From NCBI RefSeq assembly GCF_000749845.1, contig NZ_JQHM01000002.1, positions 248,001-312,000 of the forward strand: a DNA stretch of 64,000 bases, read 5' to 3'. Within the stretch, counting starts at the first letter, position 1, and the number at the start of each line of letters is the position of its first letter. Origin of the DNA: Pectobacterium betavasculorum (GTDB lineage Bacteria > Pseudomonadota > Gammaproteobacteria > Enterobacterales > Enterobacteriaceae). Made by a program: the position numbers and the translations under genes. The notes under the pieces were generated by a model. It did not search any database. It saw only the letters and a program-made list of their open reading frames with translations, and had not been told where the DNA came from. Of this stretch, positions 10,591 to 21,539 are shown in pieces.

Positions 10591-10755
10591 TTCTGCTTCC
10601 TCAAGCGTCAGTTTTTTCTTTTGTTGTTATCATTTACTACGGTAGTCATACCGAGTACGGCCGCCAAAAAAATATCAGGCGGCGCGGTATGATACCCGAA
10701 GCCGCCTGACTTTTACCTTGCGTAAAAACAAATTAGTCTTTTACATCAAGATGAA

Positions 10756-11355
10756 TTAATTTCGCGCCTGCGCATGCCACACGATTTTGCTCACTTTCCA
10801 GGTTTTCAGGATATCGTCAGACGGCATCAAACCTTCCGGGCCGCCCCACTCGCCGGAATAGACATAGCTGACATGCTGACTCTGCGGCGCTGCACACTCA
10901 ACGCTCCGCGCATCGTCACCTTGTCCCAATTGGCAGGATTCGAACGCTTTGCTGTAAGTATTGCTAAAAGCGTCACCGATTTTCACACCACCTGCACTGG
11001 CAATCGTCGAATCCATGACTTCAACTTTACGCACGCTGCCCTTCGGCTGGCCGCTGATGATCATCTTCACGTCTTTGCCGTCCAGCGCCTGATAAAACGC
11101 GACCAGTTGACCGTTGGATGTCCCCATTCCGCTACGCAGTTGATAATTACCATCCAGCGCGTTCTGTAACGCTCCTTCGGACAACGGTGTACCCGCATTG
11201 ATGCCGCCGACGCCAGCATCGGTGACCTGTAATGCACTGCCGAACCAGTTAAACGGAGACAGGCTAGACCAGGAAAAATTGGAAAGCGTGCTACATCCGG
11301 CCAGTAACAGCGGTAACCCCAGCACCAGCGATAAACCCAACGGGCGAAAATTCAT
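10756..11355 (-). CDS. yfeY: YfeY-family lipoprotein (DUF1131)
   Basis: Predicted outer-membrane lipoprotein; the E. coli homologue belongs to the sigma-E regulon but its biochemical role is unknown. The signal peptide ends with the lipobox LLAGC, so Cys21 should be lipidated. The tail with the GPEGLMPSDD motif matches E. coli YfeY closely. Length is 199 residues against about 191. I could not place a convincing sigma-E promoter upstream. Confidence 0.9.
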   Translation of the reverse strand: MNFRPLGLSLVLGLPLLLAGCSTLSNFSWSSLSPFNWFGSALQVTDAGVGGINAGTPLSEGALQNALDGNYQLRSGMGTSNGQLVAFYQALDGKDVKMIISGQPKGSVRKVEVMDSTIASAGGVKIGDAFSNTYSKAFESCQLGQGDDARSVECAAPQSQHVSYVYSGEWGGPEGLMPSDDILKTWKVSKIVWHAQARN

Positions 11356-11612
11356 GGTGTGTACTCCTCAAAATTGAACGGCTTCCGTCGTCAGCCACCC
11401 TAGCAAGATGGGGATTGGAGTCTGCGAGCGACGAAAAGTGCCGTAAAAGACAATATGACGCTGATGTCTGGCATTTACCTAATGCTCGTTCTGTCGATCG
11501 GATGAGCCTTGTAGCAGGTTTCTGTTCGTCAGGTCGTGTTTCCTCCACGCTTCCTTCAGACCCCATCTCACGATGACGCCCTTGCAGCAGTTTAGCGTCA
11601 GTGAAATAACAA

Positions 11613-12038
11613 TCAATATTCCCGATCTTCAATCAGACGCTTTCCTAGCAAGATGCAATCGACGATCTCATAGTCGAGCTTTTCATACATGCCGATTACC
11701 GCGTCGTTGTCTTCGCGCACCATCAGATTCAGTTTCGGACAGCCGCGGGCAATCAGCTTTTTCTCCAACCGGCTAATCAACGCATTCGCAATGCCGCGCC
11801 CGCGAAAATCCGGGTGTACGCCCAGATAGTAGGCCGAACCGCGGTGGCCATCGTAACCACCCATTACCGATCCCACGATTTCACCGTTCACCTCTGCGAC
11901 CAGAAATAGATCGGGATCGTGATTGAGCTTACGTTCGATGTCCATTTCAGGATCGTTCCACGGGCGCAGCAAATCGCAGCGTTCCCAGAGGGTGATCACG
12001 GCTTCAAAGTCATCCTGCCTGAATATGCGGATTTCCAT
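11613..12038 (-). CDS. ypeA: GNAT-family N-acetyltransferase YpeA
   Basis: Small acetyltransferase with the GNAT fold; the acetyl-CoA loop is visible as [14 protein letters not shown] near residue 80. The frame is open to an ATG at 12050, but starting at 12038 ([10 protein letters not shown]) gives 141 residues and aligns with E. coli YpeA from its first residue. Neither candidate has a strong ribosome site. Substrate is unknown. In E. coli amiA lies between ypeA and hemF; it is absent here. Confidence 0.9.
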   Translation of the reverse strand: MEIRIFRQDDFEAVITLWERCDLLRPWNDPEMDIERKLNHDPDLFLVAEVNGEIVGSVMGGYDGHRGSAYYLGVHPDFRGRGIANALISRLEKKLIARGCPKLNLMVREDNDAVIGMYEKLDYEIVDCILLGKRLIEDREY

Positions 12039-12072
12039 CACAGTCGCCATTTTGCAATAAGGTAAATCGTGA

Positions 12073-13152
<1,080 letters not shown>

Positions 13153-13155
13153 GTC

Positions 13156-13608
13156 ATGCAGATTTGGGTCGACGCCGACGCCTGTCCTAACGTCATTAAA
13201 GAAGTGCTATTTCGCGCGGCGGATCGCACACAAATGCAGGTCACGCTGGTCGCCAACCAGACCATAAAAGTGCCGCCGTCACGCTTTATTAGCACGCTGC
13301 GCGTCGCGGCAGGTTTTGACGTCGCCGACAATGAGATTGTACGCCGCGTTGAATCGGGCGATTTGGTGATCACTGCCGATATTCCGCTAGCATCAGAAGT
13401 GATAGAAAAAGGTGGCATCGCGTTGAACCCGCGCGGAGAGCGCTATACGCCGGATACCATTCGGGAACGGCTGAACATGCGAGATTTTATGGACACCATG
13501 CGCGCTAGCGGGATACAGACCGGTGGCCCCAGCACCTTGAACCAGCGGGATCGTCAACAGTTTGCTAATGAACTGGACAAGTGGTTGCAGCAGGTGCGGA
13601 AGTCATAG
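13156..13608 (+). CDS. yaiI: YaiI/YqxD family protein (UPF0178)
   Basis: Conserved 150-residue protein of a family related to PIN/NYN-like nuclease folds; no reaction is established to my knowledge. It starts with [10 protein letters not shown], the family's Asp-rich N-terminal motif, and contains [11 protein letters not shown] (about residue 71) and LNPRGERYT. It follows hemF by 3 bases and so is probably translated from the hemF message, an arrangement not found in E. coli, where yaiI lies elsewhere. Confidence 0.9.
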   Translation: MQIWVDADACPNVIKEVLFRAADRTQMQVTLVANQTIKVPPSRFISTLRVAAGFDVADNEIVRRVESGDLVITADIPLASEVIEKGGIALNPRGERYTPDTIRERLNMRDFMDTMRASGIQTGGPSTLNQRDRQQFANELDKWLQQVRKS

Positions 13609-13686
13609 CTATCCGAGTACCGTTATCTGGAACGCTCGCCATCCCGCGTCTTCTGCTTTAGCAGTTCACAGGGATGGCGATATCGA

Positions 13687-14961
13687 CTAGCGATAAACCG
13701 GTAGCAAGTCGAGGCTGGAAAGAATGTGTATCAGCGCGGTGCCGACGCCAAATAGCAGCACCAGCGCAACCATCGCATTACCGCCACGAACACGGAACAT
13801 CGGGCTACCGAAGCGACGACGCGATGCAAGCGCCAGCAACGCAGGCGTAATCACCGCCCATACGGTGGCGGCTAATCCGGCAAACCCAATCGCGTAAATA
13901 AAACCGTTCGGATAAAACAGCCCACCGATAATAGGCGGCAGGAAGGTCACCAGCGCCGTTTTCGCTCTTCCGATTCGACTATCATCAAATTTCAGCAAAT
14001 CAGCCAGATAGTCAAACAGCCCCAGCGTTACCCCAAGAAACGAACAGGCGACGGCGAAGTTGGAAAAGACGGTGAGCAACACATCCAGATAAGGGCTGTT
14101 TAGCACGCCGCCCAATGTCTGCACCAGAACATCAATATTACCGCCCCGCTCCGCAATCCCGATAAAATCAGGACGAGCAATATTTCCCATCGTACCAATC
14201 AGCCAGATGGCATACATCACCAGCGCCAGCGCACTGCCAATAAACAGACAACGCTTGATCACCTGTGGCTGGTGACCGTAATGCTTCACCAAACTGGGAA
14301 CGTTGCCATGAAAACCAAAAGAGGCCAGACAAAATGGCAATGTCATCAACACATACGGAAGGTAGCTGGGTGCCTCTTCCGCAACATTGAGTAAAACAAC
14401 CGGCTTAACGTTCCACAGCAGGCTGCCGAACGTCATGAAAAAGGTTAGTACCTTTGCAGCAAGAAAAAAGGCGGTCATGCGGCTCACTGCCGCCGTGCTC
14501 AGCCACACGGTAAACGCAACAAATAGCGCAAACAGACAGCCACCGACACGAGCAGAGAAATCGATCGACATCTCAGCAAGCGTGTGGTGAATGATTGAAC
14601 CACTCGCCGAGATATACGCGTAGGTCAGAATGTAGAGGACAAAGGCAATCGATATGCCATTAATGGCATTCCATCCCTTACCCAACAGATCTTTGGTCAG
14701 CGTATCAAAGCTGGCTCCGGCCTGATAATTGAGGTTAGCTTCCAGTATCATCAGCCCCGAGTGATACATGCAAAACCAGGTGAAGACCAACACGGCAAAT
14801 GACCAGAAAAACCAGGCGCCCGACATCACCACCGGCAGGGAAAACATCCCAGCGCCAATAATCGTCCCTGCAATAATCATCGACCCGCCAAACAGCGAAG
14901 GAAGTCGCTTTTCTGTACCGCTTTTTTCTACTGTATTTTCTTTCACTGCGCGTGTTGCCAT
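13687..14961 (-). CDS. mtr: Tryptophan-specific permease Mtr
   Basis: Inner-membrane aromatic amino-acid:proton symporter of the Mtr/TnaB/TyrP (HAAAP) family, with eleven or so hydrophobic segments. [15 protein letters not shown] near residue 30 is the family's unwound first helix, and [20 protein letters not shown] matches E. coli Mtr almost exactly. Length is 424 against 414, with a longer N-terminus. In E. coli mtr is controlled by TrpR and TyrR; I could not identify clear boxes in the 140 bases upstream. Confidence 0.93.
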   Translation of the reverse strand: MATRAVKENTVEKSGTEKRLPSLFGGSMIIAGTIIGAGMFSLPVVMSGAWFFWSFAVLVFTWFCMYHSGLMILEANLNYQAGASFDTLTKDLLGKGWNAINGISIAFVLYILTYAYISASGSIIHHTLAEMSIDFSARVGGCLFALFVAFTVWLSTAAVSRMTAFFLAAKVLTFFMTFGSLLWNVKPVVLLNVAEEAPSYLPYVLMTLPFCLASFGFHGNVPSLVKHYGHQPQVIKRCLFIGSALALVMYAIWLIGTMGNIARPDFIGIAERGGNIDVLVQTLGGVLNSPYLDVLLTVFSNFAVACSFLGVTLGLFDYLADLLKFDDSRIGRAKTALVTFLPPIIGGLFYPNGFIYAIGFAGLAATVWAVITPALLALASRRRFGSPMFRVRGGNAMVALVLLFGVGTALIHILSSLDLLPVYR

Positions 14962-15102
14962 AGCCGATATTCGCTCGTTGGTTTTTTTATCGAGTCTGGG
15001 GAAAGGGGCTCCTACAGACGAGGCGGGATCATGGCATAAAACGAAAATTATTCCATTAATTCGTACAGGTCAGACAGTTTTTGGGTCAATAAACTGCGGT
15101 AA

Positions 15103-15135
15103 ATAAAAAAACCCAGCCAACAATCGACTGGGTTT
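15103..15135 (-). terminator. Rho-independent terminator of maeB
   Basis: On the minus strand AACCCAG and CTGGGTT form the stem, followed by a run of T residues (plus-strand A-run at 15103-15110). It lies 22 bases past the maeB stop. Confidence 0.85.
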
Positions 15136-15156
15136 GTCTGTATTACTGGAAATAAC

Positions 15157-17436
15157 TTACAGCGGCTGAGTTTGTGCTTCCACCACCGCCAGCGCGACCA
15201 TGTTCACGATCCGGCGTACCGAAGCAATCGGCGTCAGGATATGTACTGGTTTCGAAATCCCCATCAGCACCGGCCCAACCGTCACACCTTCTGAAGACGA
15301 CACGCGCAGCAGGTTATAGCTGATACGCGCAGACTCCATATTCGGCATGATCAGGATGTTGGCTGAGCCTTTCAGCGGGCTGTCCGGCATTTGCTCGCGG
15401 CGGATCGCTTCCACCAGCGCGGCGTCGCCGTGCATCTCGCCATCAATTTCCAGTTCCGGTGCCAGCTTGTTCACCAGCGCCAGCGTTGCACGCATTTTCT
15501 GCGCCGTCGGGGAATCCGAGGTGCCGAAGCTGGAGTGCGACAGCAGCGCAACTTTCGGTTCGATACCAAAACGACGTACGCTTTCTGCCGCCATCAGGGT
15601 AATTTCTGCCAGTTGTTCCGGCGTCGGATCCGCATTGACGTAGGTGTCAGCGATAAAGGTGTTGCCGCTCGGCAGCATCAGCGCGTTCATCGCCCCCGCT
15701 GTATGTACGCCCTCACGGTAGCCGAACACTTTCTCGACGACGTCGAAATGCTCTTCATAGGTGCCAATCGTGCCACAAATCAGCGCATCCGCTTCGCCAC
15801 GGTGAACCATGATCGAACCAATCAGCGTTGGATTGCCGATCACCGCACGCTGCGCTTTTTCCTGCGACACGCCGCGACGCTTCATGAGTTCGAAATACTC
15901 GCTCCAGTATTCTTTGAAGCGCGGATCGGATTCGTTATTAACCACTTCGAAATCTTTACCGATGGTCAGTTGCAGCCCCAGCTTTTGCAGACGCATTTCG
16001 ATGACGCTCGGACGACCAATCAGAATCGGGAACGCCAGCCCCAGCGTCACCAACTCCTGCGTGGCGTGCAATACGCGAGCATCTTCACCTTCGGCGAATA
16101 CCACGCGCTTCGGCTGCTGACGCGCCTGTGCGAAGATCGGCTTCATGAACAGGTTGGTTTTGTAGACGAACTGAGTCAGTTTTTCGACATAGGCATCGAA
16201 ATCCTCGATCGGACGCGTCGCCACACCGGAATCCATTGCCGCTTTCGCCACCGCCGGTGCGATCTTGATGATCAAACGCGGATCGAACGGTTTCGGAATC
16301 AGATAATCAGGGCCAAATGACAGTTCCTGATCGCCGTAGGCAGAGGCTACCACTTCACTCTGCTCCGCCAGAGCCAGATCGGCAATCGCGTGCACGCAGG
16401 CCAGTTTCATCTCTTCGTTAATCGTGGTCGCACCGACATCCAGTGCGCCACGGAAGATGAACGGGAAGCACAGCACGTTGTTCACCTGATTTGGGTAGTC
16501 TGAACGACCAGTACAGATAATCGCATCTGGGCGTACTTCTTTCGCCAGCGGCGGCAGAATTTCTGGTTCTGGGTTTGCCAGCGCCAGAATCAACGGGTGT
16601 GGTGCCATGGTTTTGACCATGTCTGGCGTCAGCACGCCGGGGCCGGAACAGCCAAGGAAGATATCCGCATTGGGGATCACATCAGCCAGCTTGCGTGCGC
16701 CATTGTCTTCAATCGCGTAAGCGGCCTTGGTTTCTTCCATATTTTCGTCACGACCGTGGAAAATCACGCCGCGCGAATCACACACCACAATGTTGTGCTT
16801 CTGAAGACCCAGCGCCACCAGCAGGTTCAGACAGGCGATAGACGCCGCGCCCGCACCGGACACCACCAGACGCACATCGGAAATATTCTTCTCTACGACG
16901 CGCAGGCCGTTCAGAACAGCGGCGGTACAGATGATTGCCGTACCGTGCTGATCGTCATGGAAGACGGGAATCTTCATGCGCTCGCGCAGTTTCTTCTCGA
17001 TGTAGAAACACTCCGGTGCCTTGATGTCTTCCAGATTGATACCGCCGAACGTCGGCTCCAGCGCAGCAATCACGTCGATCAGCTTGTCTGGATCCAGTTC
17101 ATCAACTTCGATATCGAAAACATCAATGCCGGAGAATTTTTTAAACAGGACGCCTTTGCCTTCCATCACCGGTTTACCGGCTAGTGCACCGATATTACCA
17201 AGACCCAGCACGGCCGTTCCGTTAGAGATAACGGCGACCAGATTGCCGCGCGCGGTGTATTTGTAAGCGGCCAGCGGATCTGCCGCAATTTCCAGACAGG
17301 GTGCCGCCACGCCGGGGGAATACGCCAGCGCCAGATCGCGTTGCGTCGCCAGCGGTTTAGTCGGGGAAACCTGAATTTTGCCGGGGATCGGATACTGGTG
17401 AAAATCCAGGGCGCTTTGCTTTAGCTGTTCATCCAT
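15157..17436 (-). CDS. maeB: NADP-dependent malic enzyme
   Basis: Oxidative decarboxylation of malate to pyruvate with NADPH formation. The N-terminal malic enzyme domain (about 1-420) shows the NAD(P) loop [16 protein letters not shown] and the ALANPEPEI segment. The C-terminal domain (about 430-759) is a phosphotransacetylase-like regulatory domain, typical of MaeB, which is 759 residues in E. coli as well. It is transcribed singly, divergent from the beta-glucoside operon. Confidence 0.97.
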   Translation of the reverse strand: MDEQLKQSALDFHQYPIPGKIQVSPTKPLATQRDLALAYSPGVAAPCLEIAADPLAAYKYTARGNLVAVISNGTAVLGLGNIGALAGKPVMEGKGVLFKKFSGIDVFDIEVDELDPDKLIDVIAALEPTFGGINLEDIKAPECFYIEKKLRERMKIPVFHDDQHGTAIICTAAVLNGLRVVEKNISDVRLVVSGAGAASIACLNLLVALGLQKHNIVVCDSRGVIFHGRDENMEETKAAYAIEDNGARKLADVIPNADIFLGCSGPGVLTPDMVKTMAPHPLILALANPEPEILPPLAKEVRPDAIICTGRSDYPNQVNNVLCFPFIFRGALDVGATTINEEMKLACVHAIADLALAEQSEVVASAYGDQELSFGPDYLIPKPFDPRLIIKIAPAVAKAAMDSGVATRPIEDFDAYVEKLTQFVYKTNLFMKPIFAQARQQPKRVVFAEGEDARVLHATQELVTLGLAFPILIGRPSVIEMRLQKLGLQLTIGKDFEVVNNESDPRFKEYWSEYFELMKRRGVSQEKAQRAVIGNPTLIGSIMVHRGEADALICGTIGTYEEHFDVVEKVFGYREGVHTAGAMNALMLPSGNTFIADTYVNADPTPEQLAEITLMAAESVRRFGIEPKVALLSHSSFGTSDSPTAQKMRATLALVNKLAPELEIDGEMHGDAALVEAIRREQMPDSPLKGSANILIMPNMESARISYNLLRVSSSEGVTVGPVLMGISKPVHILTPIASVRRIVNMVALAVVEAQTQPL

Positions 17437-17695
17437 TTTATGTACCTTTTCGGTTTTGTTGTATCTGTAGGGTAAAGAGTACCCAGTATAGTGTTTGCCA
17501 ATGGCGAAACTACCGAGGATGGCAAAAACTGAGGGGCAATGCTGGTTAATATAGTTATTTTATTTGACGTTTTTTTGTTCAGCAGCCAGATACGCTACAG
17601 CAAGAAATCGCGCGATGCTGGCGCGGTTGAATGCTATTATCTGTGAACGAAATTGAGATACCGTGCGCGAAAGGATCGCAAACGGCGATATTGTT

Positions 17696-17711
17696 TGTGA
17701 TCCAGATCAAT
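17696..17711 (+). promoter_or_regulatory. CRP-cAMP site of the beta-glucoside operon
   Basis: TGTGA-N6-TCAAT, inside the near-palindrome TTTGTGATCCAGATCAATTA, matches the CRP consensus well. A possible -10 (CATAAC, 17732-17737) lies where a class II promoter would put it, with a start near 17745. The fit is by eye. Confidence 0.65.
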
Positions 17712-17801
17712 TAATTCACCTGAGTCCATTGCATAACTCTGGCACCGCATGCTGATATTGCGGCGCAACACAAACACGTTACACCAGCCTATTTTTATCG
17801 C

Positions 17802-17830
17802 GGCGTGCTACTGCTACGGCAGGCAAGACC
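17802..17830 (+). promoter_or_regulatory. Ribonucleic antiterminator (RAT) for a BglG-family protein
   Basis: The segment contains GTGCTACTGC and GGCAGGCAAGACC, spaced as in the RAT sites of bgl, sac and lic leaders (TGTTACTG and GGCAAAACC). Its last four bases are also the first four of the terminator stem below, so binding of the antiterminator protein and formation of the terminator are mutually exclusive. The cognate protein is probably the BglG-like gene at 21540. Confidence 0.8.
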
Positions 17831-17889
17831 AAAGTAAAAATGCATTTCCTCTTTTTAAGAGGTGCATTTTTATTTTGGTCTTTTTTTTT
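17827..17889 (+). terminator. Conditional terminator in the beta-glucoside operon leader
   Basis: GACCAAA (17827-17833) pairs with TTTGGTC (17874-17880), TAAAAATGCA with TGCATTTTTA, and CCTCTT with AAGAGG, making a stem of more than 20 bp with small bulges. Nine T residues follow. It ends 32 bases before the PTS start codon and should stop transcription unless the RAT is bound. Confidence 0.88.
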
Positions 17890-17921
17890 GGCCTAATTGG
17901 CGTCAACACAGGGTAAAGACT

Positions 17922-19898
17922 ATGAATTATCAAAAAACGAATTATCAAAAAACGAATTATCAAAAAACGAATTATCAAAAACTTGGAGTCGACATACTCA
18001 CATTGAGCGGCGGCAAGCAGAATGTCAGCAAACTGACCCACTGCGCCACTCGTTTACGTTTTGAGTTCAACGACAGTCATGCCGTACAGGCAGAAGCAAT
18101 TGCGAAGCTCCCCGGTGTCATCAGCGTGGTCGATCGCGGCGGTCAGTTTCAGGTGGTGATCGGCAACGACGTTCAAATCACCTACAGGGCGATTTTGAAT
18201 GAGCTTGGCAAGATGAACGGCCAGCGCCATACAGGCAGCCATTCTGACAACAAGAAACAGCAGAAGAAAGGCGGCATTTTCTCGCAAATTATCAGCGTAA
18301 TATCCACCACCTTCACCCCCGTGATTCCAGCAATTACCGGCGCAGGGATGATTAAAGCGCTGCTGGCGATCCTCAAACTGACCGGATTAATTTCCGCCGA
18401 CAGCACGACCTATCGCCTGCTGGATACCATCTCTGATGCAGCCTTCTTCTTCCTGCCTGTGCTGCTGGCCTACGGTGCCTCCATCAAGTTCGCCTGTAAC
18501 CCGATTCTGGCGATGACGATTGCTGGCGCCTTGCTGCACCCCAATCTGGCTCAGTTGCTGGCATCAGGCGGGCCAATCAGTTTTATCGGTATTCCCGTTC
18601 GGCTGGCGGACTATGCCGGATCGGTGTTACCAATCATCCTCACCGTGTGGATCATGTCCTACATCGAGCGCTTCGCTGAAAAAATCTCACCCTCGATGAT
18701 CACATTTTTCACCAAGCCGATGATCGTGCTGCTGTTTACCGCGCCGCTCGCGCTGGTGGTGATTGGGCCTTTCGGTATATTCCTCAACGATCTGGTTGCC
18801 AGCGGTGCCGCTATCATCGACGGAAAGGCGAGCTGGCTTATTCCGATGCTGATGGGCGGCCTGCAACCGTTTTTGGTCATCACCGGCACCGCCTGGGCGA
18901 TGACGCCGATTGCCACCTCGCAGCTTACCCGCAACGGCTTTGAGATGATCAACGGACCCGGCATGCTGGCTTCCAACATTGCTCAGGGTGCCGCCACGCT
19001 GTGCGTCGCGTTTAAAACCAAGAACAAAAACCTGAAACAGCTGGCTTCTTCAGCAGGCTTCACTGCCCTGTTGGGTATCACCGAGCCTTCTTTATACGGG
19101 GTCACACTGAAACTGAAGAAACCACTGATTGCCGCCATGATTGGCGGGGGCTGCGCGGGCATCTATGCTGGTTTAGCCGGTCTGGTTCGCTATGCCTTCG
19201 TCTCACCGGGGCTGGCAGCGCTACCTGCCTTTATTGGCGAAAATCCGATGAACATCGTCCATGCGCTGATCACCTGTACCATTGCGATTGTCGTCACGTT
19301 TGCACTCACCTGGGTCATGGGATTCGACGATCCGGTGGATGAAACTGATAACGCCAAAACCAATCCGACTCAGGCAAACCAGCACCAATCTGCACCGGCG
19401 GTTAATACCACACAAAAATTACAGACCAAAGAAAGCCACACTGAGCCACAAACCATTCTCAGCCCGCTGTCCGGCAAGCTGGTCGCGTTGAGTGACATCA
19501 ACGATGACGTATTCTCTCAGGAATTACTGGGGCAAGGCGTTGCGATTATTCCTGACAACGGTGAAGTGGTCGCACCCGTCAGTGGCGAAATCATCACATT
19601 CCTTGAGTCCAAACACGCCATCGGTATCCGCACGGATAGCGGTTTGGAATTACTGATTCATGTCGGCCTTGATACGGTGAACCTCAACGGCAAGCACTTT
19701 ACCGGCTATATCAAACCGGGCGACCGTGTCACCGCTGGCGACAGGTTAATTAGCTTCGATCTGCATGAGATAACGCGTTTGGGCTATGACCCGATTACGC
19801 CAGTCGTGATCATCAACAGCGATGAGTACGCCAGCATCGTTTGTACTACGCCACAGCGGATCGCACCGACGGATACCATCATCAAAGTGAACGCCTGA
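17922..19898 (+). CDS. bglF: Beta-glucoside PTS permease, enzyme IIBCA
   Basis: Imports and phosphorylates beta-glucosides (arbutin, salicin or cellobiose class). Domain order is IIB (phospho-Cys in THCATRLRF near residue 40), IIC (about 110-470, many hydrophobic segments, GITEPSLYGV motif), then IIA (about 510-658, phospho-His in LLIHVGLDTV). The frame is open from 17862, but the start must follow the leader terminator; the ATG at 17922 with GGGTAA behind it fits. Unusual: the first codons are four tandem copies of a 15-base unit encoding NYQKT. The exact sugar cannot be told; bglF is used as the family name. Confidence 0.9.
   Translation: MNYQKTNYQKTNYQKTNYQKLGVDILTLSGGKQNVSKLTHCATRLRFEFNDSHAVQAEAIAKLPGVISVVDRGGQFQVVIGNDVQITYRAILNELGKMNGQRHTGSHSDNKKQQKKGGIFSQIISVISTTFTPVIPAITGAGMIKALLAILKLTGLISADSTTYRLLDTISDAAFFFLPVLLAYGASIKFACNPILAMTIAGALLHPNLAQLLASGGPISFIGIPVRLADYAGSVLPIILTVWIMSYIERFAEKISPSMITFFTKPMIVLLFTAPLALVVIGPFGIFLNDLVASGAAIIDGKASWLIPMLMGGLQPFLVITGTAWAMTPIATSQLTRNGFEMINGPGMLASNIAQGAATLCVAFKTKNKNLKQLASSAGFTALLGITEPSLYGVTLKLKKPLIAAMIGGGCAGIYAGLAGLVRYAFVSPGLAALPAFIGENPMNIVHALITCTIAIVVTFALTWVMGFDDPVDETDNAKTNPTQANQHQSAPAVNTTQKLQTKESHTEPQTILSPLSGKLVALSDINDDVFSQELLGQGVAIIPDNGEVVAPVSGEIITFLESKHAIGIRTDSGLELLIHVGLDTVNLNGKHFTGYIKPGDRVTAGDRLISFDLHEITRLGYDPITPVVIINSDEYASIVCTTPQRIAPTDTIIKVNA
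17925..17982 (+). repeat. 15-base tandem repeat at the 5' end of the PTS gene
   Basis: AATTATCAAAAAACG occurs at 17925, 17940 and 17955, followed by a fourth copy truncated after 12-13 bases at 17970. It encodes NYQKT three times plus NYQK. The unit length is a multiple of three, so gain or loss of copies would lengthen or shorten the N-terminus without shifting the frame. Confidence 0.95.
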
Positions 19899-19909
19899 CC
19901 GCCCACAAT

Positions 19910-19934
19910 GGCAGTGGGTGCCCTACCCACTGCC
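19910..19934 (+). terminator. Intercistronic hairpin between bglF-like and glucosidase genes
   Basis: GGCAGTGGGT (19910-19919) and ACCCACTGCC (19925-19934) form a perfect 10-bp stem with a 5-base loop; TTTACCCTCTTTTTTG follows. It may partly attenuate transcription into the glucosidase gene or protect upstream mRNA. I see no RAT sequence overlapping it. Confidence 0.6.
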
Positions 19935-19965
19935 TTTACCCTCTTTTTTGATGGGAGAAAATTAT

Positions 19966-21393
19966 ATGCACTATCAACAACAAAAACACTTCCCTGCGGG
20001 CTTTCTGTGGGGAGCATCGACGTCAGCTTATCAGGTAGAAGGTGGCTGGCAGGCCGATGGGAAAAGCCCATCGATCATTGATAAGTGTCAGCACCCGGAA
20101 AACACCGCTGACTTCACCGTGGCCAGCGATCACTACCATCGGTTTAAAGACGATGTGCAGCTTTTTGCCGAGCTGGGGCTGAAGGCTTACCGTTTCTCTA
20201 TCGCCTGGACGCGTATTCTCCCCAACGGCACCGGTGCCATCAATCCGCTGGGCATCGCGTTTTACAACGAACTGATTGATGAACTGAACGCGCACGGTAT
20301 CGAACCGGTCGTCACACTCTACCATTTCGATTTGCCTTATTGTCTTGAGGCACAGGGCGGATGGCAAAATCGCGCCACGATTGATGCCTTTGTTCACTAC
20401 GCTCGCACGCTATTTACGCATTTCGGCGACAAGGTTAAATACTGGCTAACGATTAATGAGCAGAACACCATGATTCTGCATCCCGGCGCGATTGGCTTGC
20501 CGGAGGGTGGCGTTTTGCCATCCAAAAAAGTGCTGTATCAACAGAACCACCACATGATGCTGGCGCAGGCGCAGGTCATGGCTTTGTGTCACGAACTCGC
20601 ACCCAACGGTTTTATTGGTCCGGCGATCAACACCACATCGATGTATCAGGCCACCAGCAAACCGGAAGATGCCATCGCCGCACACAACTGGGAAACGCTG
20701 CGCTGCTGGAGCTTTCTTGATGTCGCCGTACATGGCCGCTACAACGCACTGGCCTGGCGCTATCTGGAAGATCGCGGTTTGGCACCGGAGACATTGCCCG
20801 GCGATGACGAGATCCTACAGTCAGGAAAGCCCGACTACGTGGCGATCAACTATTATTCAACCGCCACCATTGCCGCCAGCAAAGGCGATGCATCGGACGT
20901 CAGCGCCCGTGCGGGCGATCAGCAAATCATGCTGGGCGAATCCGGCGTCTATCGTGCAGCGGAAAATCCGCACGTCGATAAAACGCCCTATGGCTGGGTC
21001 ATCGATCCCGTTGGCCTGCGCTTAACGCTGCGTAAAACCTACGAGCGCTATCATCTGCCGATTCTGATTACGGAAAATGGCATCGGCGCACCGGATAAAC
21101 TTGAGGCCGACGGTACAGTCAACGATCAATACCGCATCGATTTTATTGCCCGTCATATTGAACAGATGCAGCTCGCCATCAGCGATGGTGTTGATTTGAT
21201 TGGCTATTGTCCGTGGTCGGCGATCGATGTGGTCAGCACCCATCAGGGCTACGGTAAGCGCTACGGATTTATTTATGTGAACCGCGATGAATTCGATCTG
21301 AAAGATCTACGCCGTATCAAAAAGAAAAGTTTTTACTGGTACCAGAGTGTCATAGAATCAAATGGTGCCCGGTTATTTCCCCACGCGCCCTAA
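19966..21393 (+). CDS. bglB: 6-phospho-beta-glucosidase, glycoside hydrolase family 1
   Basis: Cytoplasmic enzyme that splits the phosphorylated beta-glucosides made by the PTS. GH1 landmarks: FLWGASTSAYQVEGG at the N-terminus, general acid in LTINEQN (near residue 165) and nucleophile Glu in ITENGIG (near residue 370). The NEQN rather than NEP form is usual in 6-phospho enzymes. The frame extends to 19918, but GGGAG behind the ATG at 19966 and family alignment favour that start (475 residues). It lies between its PTS and the antiterminator gene. Confidence 0.9.
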   Translation: MHYQQQKHFPAGFLWGASTSAYQVEGGWQADGKSPSIIDKCQHPENTADFTVASDHYHRFKDDVQLFAELGLKAYRFSIAWTRILPNGTGAINPLGIAFYNELIDELNAHGIEPVVTLYHFDLPYCLEAQGGWQNRATIDAFVHYARTLFTHFGDKVKYWLTINEQNTMILHPGAIGLPEGGVLPSKKVLYQQNHHMMLAQAQVMALCHELAPNGFIGPAINTTSMYQATSKPEDAIAAHNWETLRCWSFLDVAVHGRYNALAWRYLEDRGLAPETLPGDDEILQSGKPDYVAINYYSTATIAASKGDASDVSARAGDQQIMLGESGVYRAAENPHVDKTPYGWVIDPVGLRLTLRKTYERYHLPILITENGIGAPDKLEADGTVNDQYRIDFIARHIEQMQLAISDGVDLIGYCPWSAIDVVSTHQGYGKRYGFIYVNRDEFDLKDLRRIKKKSFYWYQSVIESNGARLFPHAP

Positions 21394-21444
21394 TACGGCC
21401 CCTCTGACACGAGGTTAAAACGGGGATAAGCCTACTCTGAATCC

Positions 21445-21478
21445 TTCATGTTGCGGGACAATTCACCCGCAACATGAA
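21445..21478 (+). other. Perfect inverted repeat ahead of the antiterminator gene
   Basis: TTCATGTTGCGGG (21445-21457) and CCCGCAACATGAA (21466-21478) form a 13-bp stem with an 8-base loop. No T-run follows on either strand. It lies between the glucosidase stop and the antiterminator start and may be a processing or mRNA-stability element, or a weak terminator lowering antiterminator expression. Confidence 0.6.
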
Positions 21479-21539
21479 AGAGAAGAAATGGGTTATTATT
21501 TCACTGACGCTCCCACTGATATCACTCAAGAAACGCATG

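Noticed and set aside
11291-11632. Open frame of 113 codons on the minus strand between yfeY and ypeA
   Set aside because: It overlaps the yfeY start and promoter in another frame, has no family-like sequence and no ribosome site.
14962-15100. TrpR/TyrR operator or sigma-70 promoter upstream of mtr
   Set aside because: Only poor matches were found by eye (for example TTGACC with a weak -10), so no feature was called.
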